A DNA stretch of 24,099 bases from an uncultured Lachnospiraceae bacterium. GTDB lineage: Bacteria; Bacillota; Clostridia; Lachnospirales; Lachnospiraceae. Positions 1 through 8,048 of this stretch are shown here, in pieces (within the stretch, counting starts at the first letter, position 1; each line of letters starts with the position of its first letter). The DNA lies in assembly GCA_910585825.1 (NCBI GenBank), contig CAJUEY010000036.1, forward strand, positions 1 to 24,099. Reading direction: 5' to 3'. A program made the translations under genes and the position numbers. The notes under the pieces are model-generated. The model saw nothing but the letters and a program-made list of their open reading frames with translations, did not search any database and was not told where the DNA came from.

Positions 1-796
1 ATCCTGATATGGTTAAAATGACCAATAGCTGGTAATTTTCAAACACGCTCTAGAACAAAAAAGTCTTATTGGCACAGATTCGCGCCGAATGAAAAATAAT
101 GGTTCTCTGGATATCTGTTACAATGTTCAGTCGGCTGTAGACGCTCAAAACCATTTCGTTATTGACATTTCTACTACAAATGATATAAATGACCAAAATC
201 AACTTTACATTATGGCAAAAGATGCAGCTGATTTACTAAATGTGAAAATCCCACAGTAATAGCAGATACGGGGTATTATAATGGAACAGAAATAAAAAAC
301 TGTATTGATGACGGGATGAAAGTATATATAAAAAAAGCAAGAGCGAATAATACAACCAAAGACAATGAATTTCACAAAGAAAAATTCCTATACGACAAGG
401 AACATGATAAATACATCTGTCCAGCAGGCAATCAGTTATCTTTTATTGAAAACACTTCTAAAAATGAAATAAAATACAAGCGATACAAATGTTTTGACTG
501 TACTTCTTGTAAATACAGAAAAGCACACATCTTCAGCAAGCGGCCACACTGTACAACGTTGGGAACACGAGGATATTTTAGACACTGTTCGTCAAGATAC
601 TTTGGATAATAACAATATTTACAAACAACGCCGATGTATTGTTGAGCATCCGTTTGGTACAATCAAAAGGACTCTGGGATATAGTTTCTTTTTGCGTCGT
701 CAAAAGAAGAATGTTGATGCAGAGGCATCTTCTATGTTTATCACTTATAACTTTAAGCGATTATTAAGTATGTTTTCAACGCAAGAATTAATATAG
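1..796 (+). pseudogene. IS1182-family transposase, decayed 3' part (partial at left edge)
   Basis: Three reading frames must be joined to read this transposase. Frame one, to the stop near 259, contains a DSRRMKNNG stretch followed by YNVQSAVDA, the usual IS1182/DDE core sequence. A shift near 245-255 leads to IADTGYYNGTEIK and a Cys-rich region (CPAGN, CFDCTSCKYR). A second shift near 520-545 leads to RWEHEDILDTV and VEHPFGTIKR, the C-terminal DDE signature, ending at the stop at 794-796. The frame also closes near 26, so the left part may be damaged too. The element would be inactive as read. Family assignment rests on motif recognition; the 5' half is outside the window. Confidence 0.85.
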
Positions 797-895
797 AAAT
801 TTGAATAAATTTCTATAACAAAAATAAAGCATTATTCAAATTCACAAGAATAAATCAAAAAATAATATTAGCAGTAATAAAAACACCATACAAAC

Positions 896-925
896 AGACT
901 GCTAAATATAATTGTTAGACAGTCT
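896..925. repeat. Inverted repeat at the right end of the IS1182 remnant
   Basis: AGACTGCTAA (896-905) faces TTAGACAGTCT (915-925), an imperfect hairpin with one bulged base, about 100 bp after the transposase stop. It may be the insertion-sequence end or a terminator for the transposase. Only one end is visible, so the true terminal repeat cannot be defined. Confidence 0.4.
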
Positions 926-985
926 GACGTACGGTGGTGTGGGAGGTCGGTAGATAAAATAATTATCTACCTCCTACCCGATTGT
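926..985 (+). ncRNA. Probable 3' end of a group II intron (domain V end and domain VI)
   Basis: The run GACGTACGGTGGTGTGGGAG matches the 3' strand of a bacterial group II intron domain V. It is followed by a hairpin whose arms are GTAGATA (950-956) and TATCTAC (964-970), then CTCCTACCCGAT, the usual layout and ending of domain VI. The 5' strand of domain V is not in its expected place, because the IS1182 debris sits there. I recognise this from pattern memory; no intron-encoded protein is present. It would be a dead intron fragment. Confidence 0.45.
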
Positions 986-1082
986 TATGCATCCGATAGA
1001 AGCTGTAGTTAACAGATTCTGCAGGCAGGCGGGCCGCCGCTTTACTTGATAGAAGAATGAGGACAGAAAGAAGGAATGTGAA

Positions 1083-1868
1083 ATGAAGAAAGCAGTATTT
1101 TTTGACATCGACGGAACATTATGGGATCATCACATGAAGATACCGGAAAGCACGGTGGAGGCGATTCACAGACTCAGAGAAAACGGAAATTACGCTTTTA
1201 TCTGCAGCGGAAGGAGCCGGGCGGCAATCCGGGCAAAGGAATTGCTGGAAGGCGTGGGATTTGACGGGATTTTGGCAGCCTGCGGAACATATATCGAATA
1301 TAAAGGAGAGATCGTTTATAACAGAGAGCTTTCAAAAGAAGAGACGGAGGAATTGTTTTCCTGTTTTCAAAAACAGCGGACGCCGATTGTATTGGAGGGA
1401 AAGCAGTATCTGTATGCAGACATGAATGATTTCGGTGACAATACCTATATACTGAATCTAAAGAAGTCTCTGGGAGAGGGATTTCAACCTCTGGATGTCC
1501 ATGCCGGAAATTATCACACCAATAAAATGACGGCATATTTTACAAAAGGTGATATAGAGGCGGTTAAGCGTGATCTGAACAATCATTTTGATCTGATTTT
1601 TCATACAACCCAGGTGTTTGAGATCGTTCCAAAAGGATATTCCAAAGCAAAAGGAATTCAATGGATCTGTGAATATTTGAAGATTCCCAGGGAGGACACC
1701 TATGCTTTTGGAGACAGCGTCAATGATCTGGAAATGCTCTCCTATGTCAGACACGGGATTGCTATGGGAAACGGCACGGATATTGCAAAAAAAGCGGCGG
1801 ATTATATTACGGCTGATCTGTGGGATGACGGCATTATGCAGGGACTAAAGCATTTTTCATTGATTTAG
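1083..1868 (+). CDS. Cof-type HAD-IIB family hydrolase
   Basis: This 261-residue cytoplasmic protein is a haloacid-dehalogenase-type phosphatase. Motif I is DIDGT at residues 8-12 (Asp8 nucleophile, Asp10 acid/base). Motif II is the ICSGRS segment near residue 40, and motif IV is GDSVNDLEML near residue 212. A conserved KGYSKAKGI Lys segment precedes motif IV. The large cap between motifs II and III places it in the Cof/YidA (IIB) group, which usually dephosphorylates sugar phosphates, FMN or other small phosphoesters; the substrate cannot be read from sequence. The start is supported by AGAAGGAA upstream of the ATG. The next gene follows after 30 bp, so the two are probably co-transcribed. 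Confidence 0.9.
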   Translation: MKKAVFFDIDGTLWDHHMKIPESTVEAIHRLRENGNYAFICSGRSRAAIRAKELLEGVGFDGILAACGTYIEYKGEIVYNRELSKEETEELFSCFQKQRTPIVLEGKQYLYADMNDFGDNTYILNLKKSLGEGFQPLDVHAGNYHTNKMTAYFTKGDIEAVKRDLNNHFDLIFHTTQVFEIVPKGYSKAKGIQWICEYLKIPREDTYAFGDSVNDLEMLSYVRHGIAMGNGTDIAKKAADYITADLWDDGIMQGLKHFSLI

Positions 1869-1898
1869 CCAGATGGAACAAGAGGTGAAAAGCAGAGT

Positions 1899-3014
1899 AT
1901 GGCAAATATGATGGATTATCTTCTTTGGCGGGGAGACTTATTATTTCGTGAGGCGCCGTTTAATGAGGTGGATAATTTGATTTTTTCAGAGCTTGTCTAT
2001 GTGGATTTTGGAAACATCGTGCCGGGAGTGGATTCCAATGCGTCCATTACCTTAAAAGAGGCGTCGGAAGAATTTTTTAAACATCATACGGAAGAAGAAA
2101 TCGAATCGAAAGTTTCCAGCACCAAAATGGCGGCGTTTCTGATGAGGGAAATGGCGAAAACAAAGCGTTTTGGAGATGTCAGGCTGTTTCGCTATATTGA
2201 TGACATTGATTATAAAGAGCAGTCCCAGTTTTGTGCAGTGACGCTTTTGCTGGATGACAACAGCATTTTTGTTTCCTATAGCGGAACCGATAATACAATC
2301 GTAGGCTGGAGAGAAAATTTTAATATGAGTTTTCTGGATGAAACGCCGGGACAGTTAAAAGCAGTAAAATATCTGAATGAAACAATATCCTCTGATTGGG
2401 AAATCCTTCGTATCGGCGGACATTCCAAAGGAGGAAATCTTGCGGTTTACGCGGCGGTTACCTGCAGGGAGTCCATGCAGGAGAAGATTGCAGCGGTTTA
2501 CTGTAATGACGGCCCCGGATTTATGGGAAGAAAGATTGACGAATGGAATTATCAAAAAATGCTGCCCAAAATTCATGCCTTTATGCCAGAGGCCTCCATT
2601 GTCGGAATGCTTTTGGAGCATAAAGCAGACTGCACAGTAGTAAAAAGTTCTGCAAGCGGCCCTATGCAGCATGACACAATGACATGGGAAGTGCTGGGGA
2701 ATTCCCTGGTTCGTGTGGAATCCGTGGCAGAAAAGAGCATACTTTTAGACCAGACGTTAAAAGCCTGGATTGACAAAATGGATGCAAAACAGAGAGAAGA
2801 ATTTGTAGATACTCTCTTTGAGATTCTGGAAGAGGGCAGGATTGAAACCGTAGATGATCTTGCCAATATGAAATGGAAGAAATTTGTGGAGCTGTTTAAA
2901 TTAAGCAGCGCATTGGAGCATGAAAATCAGGAAATTTTAAAGCGGACATTAAAACTTTTACTGGAAGAAAGCCAGAAAACCATAAAAAATGCCGTAATCA
3001 AAAAGAGAAAATAA
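1899..3014 (+). CDS. DUF2974 (Mbeg1-like) alpha/beta-hydrolase-fold protein
   Basis: The 371-residue product resembles the DUF2974 family. It has a lipase-type nucleophile elbow, GGHSKGGN, with Ser176 as the likely nucleophile, preceded by the SYSGTDN segment (residues 126-132) that in lipases of this fold sits near the oxyanion region. No signal peptide or membrane helix is visible, so it is probably cytosolic. It begins MANMMDYLLWRGDL, a common start for this family, after an AGAGGTG ribosome site. The substrate is unknown and hydrolase activity is inferred from the motif only. It sits 30 bp after the HAD gene. The last 60 residues are Lys/Glu-rich. No clear terminator follows. Confidence 0.8.
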   Translation: MANMMDYLLWRGDLLFREAPFNEVDNLIFSELVYVDFGNIVPGVDSNASITLKEASEEFFKHHTEEEIESKVSSTKMAAFLMREMAKTKRFGDVRLFRYIDDIDYKEQSQFCAVTLLLDDNSIFVSYSGTDNTIVGWRENFNMSFLDETPGQLKAVKYLNETISSDWEILRIGGHSKGGNLAVYAAVTCRESMQEKIAAVYCNDGPGFMGRKIDEWNYQKMLPKIHAFMPEASIVGMLLEHKADCTVVKSSASGPMQHDTMTWEVLGNSLVRVESVAEKSILLDQTLKAWIDKMDAKQREEFVDTLFEILEEGRIETVDDLANMKWKKFVELFKLSSALEHENQEILKRTLKLLLEESQKTIKNAVIKKRK

Positions 3015-3021
3015 ATTTTCT

Positions 3022-3080
3022 AAAAAAAGTATTAAAAACCCAAAAATCGGAAAAAATATGAAAAAATGAGAAAAAATGAG
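3022..3080. promoter_or_regulatory. Phased A-tracts upstream of the groESL promoter
   Basis: Six A-tracts of 5-7 bases occur at 3022-3028, 3034-3038, 3042-3046, 3051-3056, 3061-3066 and 3071-3076. Their centres are 11, 8, 9.5, 10 and 10 bp apart. The last two lie in a tandem 10-bp repeat AAAAAATGAG. Helically phased A-tracts are known to bend DNA. This one lies about 55-110 bp upstream of the likely -35 box, so an activating bend is plausible but inferred. Confidence 0.45.
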
Positions 3081-3130
3081 AATAAGAGAGAAATCAACAG
3101 CATATGATAGCTATTGCTGAAAAGATGCTG

Positions 3131-3160
3131 TTTGCAGAATCAAATGGCAAAACATATTAT
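3131..3160 (+). promoter_or_regulatory. Probable sigma-A promoter of groES-groEL
   Basis: TTTGCA (3131-3136) and TATTAT (3155-3160) are separated by 18 bp and would start transcription around 3167, just before the CIRCE operator. Both boxes are imperfect; the position relative to CIRCE is the main support. Confidence 0.5.
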
Positions 3161-3171
3161 ATGTTTAACAG

Positions 3172-3198
3172 TTAGCACTCAAAAGAAATGAGTGCTAA
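3172..3198. promoter_or_regulatory. CIRCE operator (HrcA binding site)
   Basis: A perfect TTAGCACTC - 9 bp - GAGTGCTAA inverted repeat lies 41 bp before the groES start codon. This is the canonical binding site of the heat-shock repressor HrcA. It predicts that groES-groEL is repressed in unstressed cells and released on heat shock. hrcA itself is not in the window. Confidence 0.98.
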
Positions 3199-3239
3199 TA
3201 ATAACAAATTTCAATAGAACGAATAAGGAGGCATTTCAA

Positions 3240-3524
3240 ATGAAGTTAGTACCTTTAGCAGACAGAGTTGTTTTAAAACAATTAGAAGCAGAAGAAACAA
3301 CAAAATCAGGAATTATTTTATCCAGCAAATCACAGGAGAAACCCCAGGAGGCAGAAGTTGTAGCAGTAGGACCTGGCGGAATGGTTGACGGCAAAGAAGT
3401 TACTATGCAGGTATCTGCGGGACAGAAGGTTATTTATTCCAAATATGCCGGCACAGAAGTGAAATTAGAAGGCGAAGAATACATTATCGTAAAACAAAAT
3501 GATATTTTGGCAGTTGTAGAATAA
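3240..3524 (+). CDS. groES: Co-chaperonin GroES
   Basis: The 94-residue GroES caps the GroEL ring during ATP-driven folding of cytosolic proteins. It starts MKLVPLADRVVLK and has the mobile-loop region EEETTKSGIILSS (near residues 15-27), GPGG in the middle, and the C-terminal KQNDILAVVE. The start at 3240 is chosen because AAGGAGG lies at 3225-3231, eight bases before the ATG. A longer in-frame GTG start at 3192 would fall inside CIRCE and add non-homologous residues. groEL follows after 24 bp, giving a two-gene operon. Confidence 0.97.
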   Translation: MKLVPLADRVVLKQLEAEETTKSGIILSSKSQEKPQEAEVVAVGPGGMVDGKEVTMQVSAGQKVIYSKYAGTEVKLEGEEYIIVKQNDILAVVE

Positions 3525-3548
3525 TTTAGAAGAAAGAGGTAGAAAGTC

Positions 3549-5174
3549 ATGGCAAAGGAAATCAAATATGGTTCAGAAGCAAGGGTAGCATTAGAGGCCG
3601 GCGTAGATAAGCTGGCGGATACAGTCAGAGTTACATTGGGGCCGAAAGGAAGAAATGTAGTATTGGATAAATCTTTTGGAGCTCCGTTGATTACAAACGA
3701 CGGTGTGACAATCGCAAAAGAGATTGAGCTTGAGGATGCGTTTGAAAACATGGGCGCGCAGCTTGTGAAAGAGGTTGCTACCAAGACAAATGACGTAGCA
3801 GGCGACGGTACGACAACAGCGACTGTCCTGACACAGGCTATGGTGCATGAAGGAATGAAGAATTTAGAGGCGGGCGCAAATCCAATCGTACTTAGAAGAG
3901 GAATGAAAAAAGCCACAGATGCAGCAGTAGAAGCTCTTCAGTCTATGAGCCAGAAGGTAAACAGTAAAGACCAGATTGCAAAAGTAGCGGCAATTTCCGC
4001 CGGAGATGAAGAAGTAGGAACATTGGTATCCGATGCAATGGAAAAAGTAACCAATGACGGCGTTATCACAATTGAAGAATCCAAGACCATGCAGACAGAG
4101 CTGGATCTGGTGGAAGGCATGCAGTTTGACAGAGGATATGTTTCCGCATATATGTGCACAGATATGGATAAGATGGAGGCAGTTTTAGACGATCCTTACA
4201 TCCTGATTACTGACAAGAAAATTTCCAACATTCAGGAAATCCTTCCTCTGTTAGAGCAGGTAGTGCAAAGCGGCGCAAGGCTTTTAATCATTGCTGAGGA
4301 TATTGAGGGAGAAGCGCTGACGACTTTAATCGTAAATAAACTGCGCGGCACCTTCAATGTAGTGGCTGTAAAAGCTCCGGGATACGGCGACAGAAGAAAA
4401 GCAATGTTAGAAGATATTGCAATTTTAACCGGCGGACAGGTGATTTCTGAAGAACTGGGACTGGAATTGAAAGATACCACCATGGATCAGTTAGGCCGTG
4501 CAAAATCCGTAAAAGTTCAGAAAGAGAATACGGTAATTGTAGACGGCGAAGGAGATAAAGCGGCAATTCAGTCCAGAATCGCTCAGATCCGCGGACAGAT
4601 TGAAGAGACAACATCTGAATTCGATAAAGAAAAATTACAGGAGCGTCTTGCAAAATTAGCTGGCGGCGTAGCAGTGATCCGTGTAGGCGCTGCAACCGAG
4701 ACAGAAATGAAAGAGGCAAAACTGCGTATGGAGGATGCGTTGAATTCTACCAGGGCAGCCGTAGAAGAAGGCATCATTGCAGGCGGCGGTTCCGCATACA
4801 TCCATGCATCCGCAAAAGTGGCTGAATTGGCGGAAAGCTTAGAAGGCGACGAGAAGACAGGCGCAAAGGTAATCTTAAAGGCACTGGAATCTCCCCTTTA
4901 TTATATCGCTGCAAATGCAGGTTTAGAAGGCGCTGTTATTATTAACAAGGTAAAAGAAGCGAAACAGGGAATCGGATTTAATGCAGTTACGGAAGAGTAT
5001 GTGGATATGGTGTCAAGCGGAATCTTAGATCCGGTTAAGGTGACAAGAAGCGCATTGCAGAACGCGACTTCCGTAGCGTCTACATTACTGACCACAGAGT
5101 CGGCCGTTGCCAATATCAAAGAAGAGACACCGGCAATGCCGGCAGGCGGACCGGGCATGGGCGGTATGATGTAA
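3549..5174 (+). CDS. groEL: Chaperonin GroEL (60 kDa)
   Basis: The 541-residue product has the full GroEL length and signatures. The nucleotide-binding GDGTTT is at residues 85-90 (Asp86 corresponds to the catalytic Asp87 of E. coli), and KGRNVVLDKSFGAP is in the equatorial domain. The C-terminal GGPGMGGMM tail projects into the ring cavity. It folds proteins with GroES in an ATP cycle in the cytoplasm. An AGAAAGAGGT ribosome site precedes the ATG. It is transcribed with groES under CIRCE control, and a terminator follows at 5220. No residue looks abnormal. Confidence 0.98.
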   Translation: MAKEIKYGSEARVALEAGVDKLADTVRVTLGPKGRNVVLDKSFGAPLITNDGVTIAKEIELEDAFENMGAQLVKEVATKTNDVAGDGTTTATVLTQAMVHEGMKNLEAGANPIVLRRGMKKATDAAVEALQSMSQKVNSKDQIAKVAAISAGDEEVGTLVSDAMEKVTNDGVITIEESKTMQTELDLVEGMQFDRGYVSAYMCTDMDKMEAVLDDPYILITDKKISNIQEILPLLEQVVQSGARLLIIAEDIEGEALTTLIVNKLRGTFNVVAVKAPGYGDRRKAMLEDIAILTGGQVISEELGLELKDTTMDQLGRAKSVKVQKENTVIVDGEGDKAAIQSRIAQIRGQIEETTSEFDKEKLQERLAKLAGGVAVIRVGAATETEMKEAKLRMEDALNSTRAAVEEGIIAGGGSAYIHASAKVAELAESLEGDEKTGAKVILKALESPLYYIAANAGLEGAVIINKVKEAKQGIGFNAVTEEYVDMVSSGILDPVKVTRSALQNATSVASTLLTTESAVANIKEETPAMPAGGPGMGGMM

Positions 5175-5219
5175 GCAGAGACAGAGCGGAAGAAATATGA
5201 TATAGAATCCGGATAAAAG

Positions 5220-5272
5220 CGAAACTGTCGCAATCAGGCTGAACGATTCGGCCGGGCGGCAGTTTCGTTTTT
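5220..5272 (+). terminator. Rho-independent terminator of groESL
   Basis: CGAAACTG (5220-5227) pairs with CAGTTTCG (5260-5267), extended by an imperfect GC-rich inner part, and is followed directly by a run of five T. Confidence 0.85.
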
Positions 5273-5359
5273 CTGTATTTATGGCGGATAATCGTTACTG
5301 TTCACTCTGCGGTCGGTAACTGATAATCATGCTGTTTCATTAAAATTCTGTAATCATAG

Positions 5360-5388
5360 TGGAAATCAAAAGGAAAGTATGCTACAAT
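5360..5388 (+). promoter_or_regulatory. Probable promoter of degV
   Basis: An extended -10 element, TGC-TACAAT (hexamer 5383-5388), has a weak TGGAAA -35 box (5360-5365) at 17 bp. It lies 36 bp before the degV start and after the groESL terminator. Confidence 0.45.
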
Positions 5389-5423
5389 CTAATCGTTGTG
5401 ATTAAAAATAGGAGGAAAACTTC

Positions 5424-6296
5424 ATGAATAAAGTAGCAGTTGTTTCAGACAGCAACAGTGGAATTGTACAGGAAGAGACCAAAGAATTAGGTGTTTCCAT
5501 TATACCGATGCCGTTTTTTATCAACAATGAAACCTATTATGAGGGAATTGATCTGACACAGAAAGAATTTTATGAAAAATTAAAAGACGGCTGTGATATT
5601 TCCACTTCAATGCCTTCTGTTGGAAACGTGACAGATCTCTGGGATGATTTATTAAAAGAATATGATGAAATTGTGCATATTCCGATGTCCAGCGGATTGA
5701 GCAGCTCCTGTGAGACGGCAATGATGCTGGCGCAGGAGTATGACGGAAAAGTACAGGTAGTCAATAACCAAAGAATTTCTGTGACACAGCGGCAGTCTAT
5801 TATAGATGCAAAGGGACTTGCAGAGCAGGGCAGAAGCGCGGCAGAGATCAAAGAGATTTTAGAGCGGGAGAAAATGGAATCCTCCATTTATATTATGGTG
5901 GATACCTTGAGTTACCTGAAAAAAGGCGGACGGATTACACCTGCAGCCGCAGCCCTTGGTACATTATTGAAGTTAAAACCGGTACTGCAGATTCAGGGTG
6001 AGAAATTAGATGCTTTTGCAAAAGCAAGAACAGTAAAACAGGCGAAAACCATTATGATCGATGCCATTAAGAATGATTTTGCAAATCGCTTTCAAGATCC
6101 GGAAGGCAGACATATGCATCTGGAAATTGCCTACACCTATGATATAGCAGCAGCAGAGGCTTTTCGGGAAGAAGTAAAAGCTGCCTTTCCGGGAGCTGAC
6201 ATTATAATGAATCCGTTATCATTGAGCGTATCCTGTCATATTGGACCAGGAGCATTGGCATTGGCCTGTTCAAAAGAGATACCGGAATTAGTGTAA
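5424..6296 (+). CDS. DegV family fatty-acid-binding protein
   Basis: The 290-residue cytosolic protein matches the DegV/FakB fold. It has the N-terminal DSNSGI motif near residue 9 and IPMPFFINNETYYEGIDLT. It also has SMPSVGN, the IPMSSGLSSS ligand-pocket segment near residues 87-96, and a C-terminal SCHIGPGALAL motif. FakB proteins bind a fatty acid and present it to the kinase FakA for phosphorylation. DegV paralogues outnumber FakA in Clostridia, so the role of this one is inferred. GGAGG at 5411-5415 supports the start. It is followed by purA 106 bp downstream. Confidence 0.9.
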   Translation: MNKVAVVSDSNSGIVQEETKELGVSIIPMPFFINNETYYEGIDLTQKEFYEKLKDGCDISTSMPSVGNVTDLWDDLLKEYDEIVHIPMSSGLSSSCETAMMLAQEYDGKVQVVNNQRISVTQRQSIIDAKGLAEQGRSAAEIKEILEREKMESSIYIMVDTLSYLKKGGRITPAAAALGTLLKLKPVLQIQGEKLDAFAKARTVKQAKTIMIDAIKNDFANRFQDPEGRHMHLEIAYTYDIAAAEAFREEVKAAFPGADIIMNPLSLSVSCHIGPGALALACSKEIPELV

Positions 6297-6366
6297 ATAT
6301 ACCTGATATGGAAATACCCAAGGGTATGCCTGGATGTCTCTAAACAGGACAAGAAGAAAGGTATAT
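6297..6366 (+). promoter_or_regulatory. Possible structured leader before purA
   Basis: Two nested pairings are visible in the degV-purA gap: ATACCC (6314-6319) with GGGTAT (6322-6327), and ATATACC (6297-6303) with GGTATAT (6360-6366). I do not recognise a riboswitch class, and the stems could be fortuitous or part of mRNA processing. Confidence 0.25.
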
Positions 6367-6402
6367 CTGTATGTCCTTAAAGGGGCAAGAAGGAGGAAAA
6401 CA

Positions 6403-7677
6403 ATGGTAAAAGCAGTTGTTGGAGCGAACTGGGGAGACGAAGGAAAAGGTAAAATAACAGATATGCTTGCAAAAGAAGCGGATATTATTGTTCGTTTTCA
6501 GGGAGGAGCAAATGCAGGTCATACGATCATCAATGATTATGGGAAATTTGCCCTGCACACACTTCCGTCCGGTGTATTTTATAACCATACGACAAGTGTA
6601 ATCGGAAATGGCGTAGCGCTGAATATTCCGGTGCTGTTTCAAGAAATTAAGTCAATTATAGATAGAAACGTGCCCACACCCAAAATTCTGGTATCAGACC
6701 GGGCGCAGATTGTGATGCCGTATCATATTTTGTTTGATCAATATGAGGAAGAGCGGTTGGGCGGAAGATCTTTTGGCTCCACCAAATCCGGAATTGCACC
6801 CTTTTATTCTGACAAATATGCAAAGATTGGTTTTCAGGTCAATGAATTATTTGAAGAAGAAACATTAAAAGACAAATTGATGCGTGTATGTGAAACCAAA
6901 AATGTTTTATTAGAGCATCTCTATCACAAACCTCTGTTGGATTCCGCTCAATTGTTGGAAACGATGCATGAGTATCGGGAGATGATAGCGCCCTACGTAT
7001 GTGATGTCTCTGCTTTTTTGGATCAGGCGATCAAAGATGGAAAAAATATTCTTTTGGAAGGACAGCTTGGAACATTAAAAGATCCGGATCATGGAATTTA
7101 TCCTATGGTTACATCATCTTCTACACTGGCTGCTTACGGCGCAGTGGGAGCAGGCATTCCCCCGTATGAGATCAAAAAAGTAATTACCGTATGCAAAGCA
7201 TATTCTTCTGCAGTGGGAGCGGGTGCATTTGTCAGTGAAATATTTGGAGAAGAGGCGGATGAGTTAAGACGCCGCGGCGGAGACGGCGGCGAATACGGCG
7301 CAACTACCGGGAGACCAAGGCGAATGGGATGGTTTGACTGTGTTGCCAGCAAATACGGATGCAGGCTGCAGGGTACGACGGATGTAGCGTTTACGGTATT
7401 GGATGTATTAGGGTATTTAGATGAAATTCCGGTATGTGTGGGCTATGAGATAGACGGAGAAGTGACAACCGATTTTCCCACTACCGGCAGACTGGAAAAA
7501 GCAAAACCGGTATTAAAAAATCTTCCCGGTTGGAAAGAAGATATCCGGGGAATACGCAAATACCAAGATCTTCCTGAAAACTGCAGAAATTACATTGAAT
7601 TTGTAGAGGAGCAGATCGGTTATCCGATTACAATGGTATCGAACGGACCGGGAAGAGAGGATATTATCTATCGGTAA
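6403..7677 (+). CDS. purA: Adenylosuccinate synthetase
   Basis: This 424-residue enzyme condenses IMP and aspartate with GTP to form adenylosuccinate, the first committed step to AMP. The P-loop-like GDEGKGK is at residues 11-17. Asp12 and His40 (in GGANAGHT) correspond to the catalytic Asp13/His41 pair of E. coli. STKSGIAPFYSDK and the GTP-specificity region near KNLPGWKED are also present. The usual GxQWGDEG is GANWGDEG here, a divergent but tolerated position. The ATG at 6403 is chosen because AAGGAGG lies at 6390-6396; the in-frame ATG at 6334 adds a basic, non-homologous leader. A terminator follows. Confidence 0.96.
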   Translation: MVKAVVGANWGDEGKGKITDMLAKEADIIVRFQGGANAGHTIINDYGKFALHTLPSGVFYNHTTSVIGNGVALNIPVLFQEIKSIIDRNVPTPKILVSDRAQIVMPYHILFDQYEEERLGGRSFGSTKSGIAPFYSDKYAKIGFQVNELFEEETLKDKLMRVCETKNVLLEHLYHKPLLDSAQLLETMHEYREMIAPYVCDVSAFLDQAIKDGKNILLEGQLGTLKDPDHGIYPMVTSSSTLAAYGAVGAGIPPYEIKKVITVCKAYSSAVGAGAFVSEIFGEEADELRRRGGDGGEYGATTGRPRRMGWFDCVASKYGCRLQGTTDVAFTVLDVLGYLDEIPVCVGYEIDGEVTTDFPTTGRLEKAKPVLKNLPGWKEDIRGIRKYQDLPENCRNYIEFVEEQIGYPITMVSNGPGREDIIYR

Positions 7678-7731
7678 TCGCCAGAGCTTGGAGAGAAAGT
7701 AAAAACCAGAAGAAATACAAGAAAATATAAG

Positions 7732-7773
7732 ACGGAAGATTTTATGGCGGCAGGCTGTGAAATCTTCCGTTTT
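7732..7773 (+). terminator. Rho-independent terminator of purA
   Basis: ACGGAAGATTT (7732-7742) pairs with AAATCTTCCGT (7760-7770) and is followed by TTT, then AAACTTT. The stem is 11 bp and perfect. Confidence 0.8.
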
Positions 7774-7833
7774 AAACTTTATACTTTCCAGACATAGGGA
7801 TTCTGCCAAGTGGGATAATATAAATACTGCCTA

Positions 7834-7863
7834 TTGACAAAATCAGGATGGATGAGGTATACT
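7834..7863 (+). promoter_or_regulatory. Strong sigma-A promoter of the HMA-peptide/DUF2325 unit
   Basis: A consensus TTGACA (7834-7839) and TATACT (7858-7863) are 18 bp apart. The predicted start near 7870 lies immediately upstream of the first GTTAG-N6-CTAAC box, which suggests tight repression. Confidence 0.8.
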
Positions 7864-7872
7864 TATAAACGA

Positions 7873-7888
7873 GTTAGCGGTCACTAAC
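7873..7888. promoter_or_regulatory. Operator-like palindrome, copy 1 (GTTAG-N6-CTAAC)
   Basis: GTTAG CGGTCA CTAAC overlaps the predicted transcription start. The half-sites resemble the TTAG/CTAA arms of DtxR/IdeR/MntR-type metal-regulator boxes, though the spacer differs. The regulator is not identified. Confidence 0.65.
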
Positions 7889-7918
7889 AATAAGCGGCCG
7901 CATCTATTAAAATTAATA

Positions 7919-7934
7919 GTTAGAAAAAGCTAAC
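7919..7934. promoter_or_regulatory. Operator-like palindrome, copy 2 (GTTAG-N6-CTAAC)
   Basis: GTTAG AAAAAG CTAAC repeats the arms of copy 1 exactly, 46 bp downstream, with an unrelated spacer. Conservation of the arms but not the spacer argues for a protein-binding site used twice. Confidence 0.65.
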
Positions 7935-7961
7935 CAACGTCGAAATGTAGGAGGATGTTTT

Positions 7962-8009
7962 ATGGTCAAGATTACATTGAGCATAGAAGGAATGGCCTGC
8001 GGCTTTTGA
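7962..8009 (+). pseudogene. Truncated heavy-metal-associated (HMA) domain peptide, 15 aa
   Basis: After a strong GTAGGAGG ribosome site, the frame reads MVKITLSIEGMACGF and stops at TGA. This is the first beta strand and start of the GMxCxxC metal loop of a CopZ-like HMA domain, cut before the second Cys. The remaining 50 or so residues are absent, so it appears to be a deletion remnant. It keeps a consensus promoter and both operator boxes, so transcription may still serve the downstream DUF2325 gene. A regulatory leader peptide is the alternative. Confidence 0.6.
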
Positions 8010-8048
8010 TGTGTAGTTTGTTTTGGCTAATTTGAAAGGAAGGGGCAT

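Noticed and set aside
3051..3090. Tandem 10-bp AAAAAATGAG repeat as a microsatellite or origin iteron
   Set aside because: Only two exact copies occur, with no DnaA boxes or replication gene; phased A-tracts explain the pattern better.
3192..3239. Longer GroES frame starting at a GTG inside CIRCE
   Set aside because: The added residues do not match GroES, and AAGGAGG fits the ATG at 3240.
3434..3916. 160-codon antisense frame across groES-groEL
   Set aside because: It is a shadow of strongly conserved coding sequence on the other strand, without a ribosome site.
6334..6402. Longer PurA frame with a basic 23-residue leader
   Set aside because: No ribosome site before it; AAGGAGG and family alignment point to the ATG at 6403.
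7962..8031. Possible selenocysteine reading of the TGA in GMACGF-TGA-CVVC
   Set aside because: Cys residues follow the TGA, but the frame stops again seven codons later and no recoding stem-loop was evident; deletion of the HMA gene is simpler.
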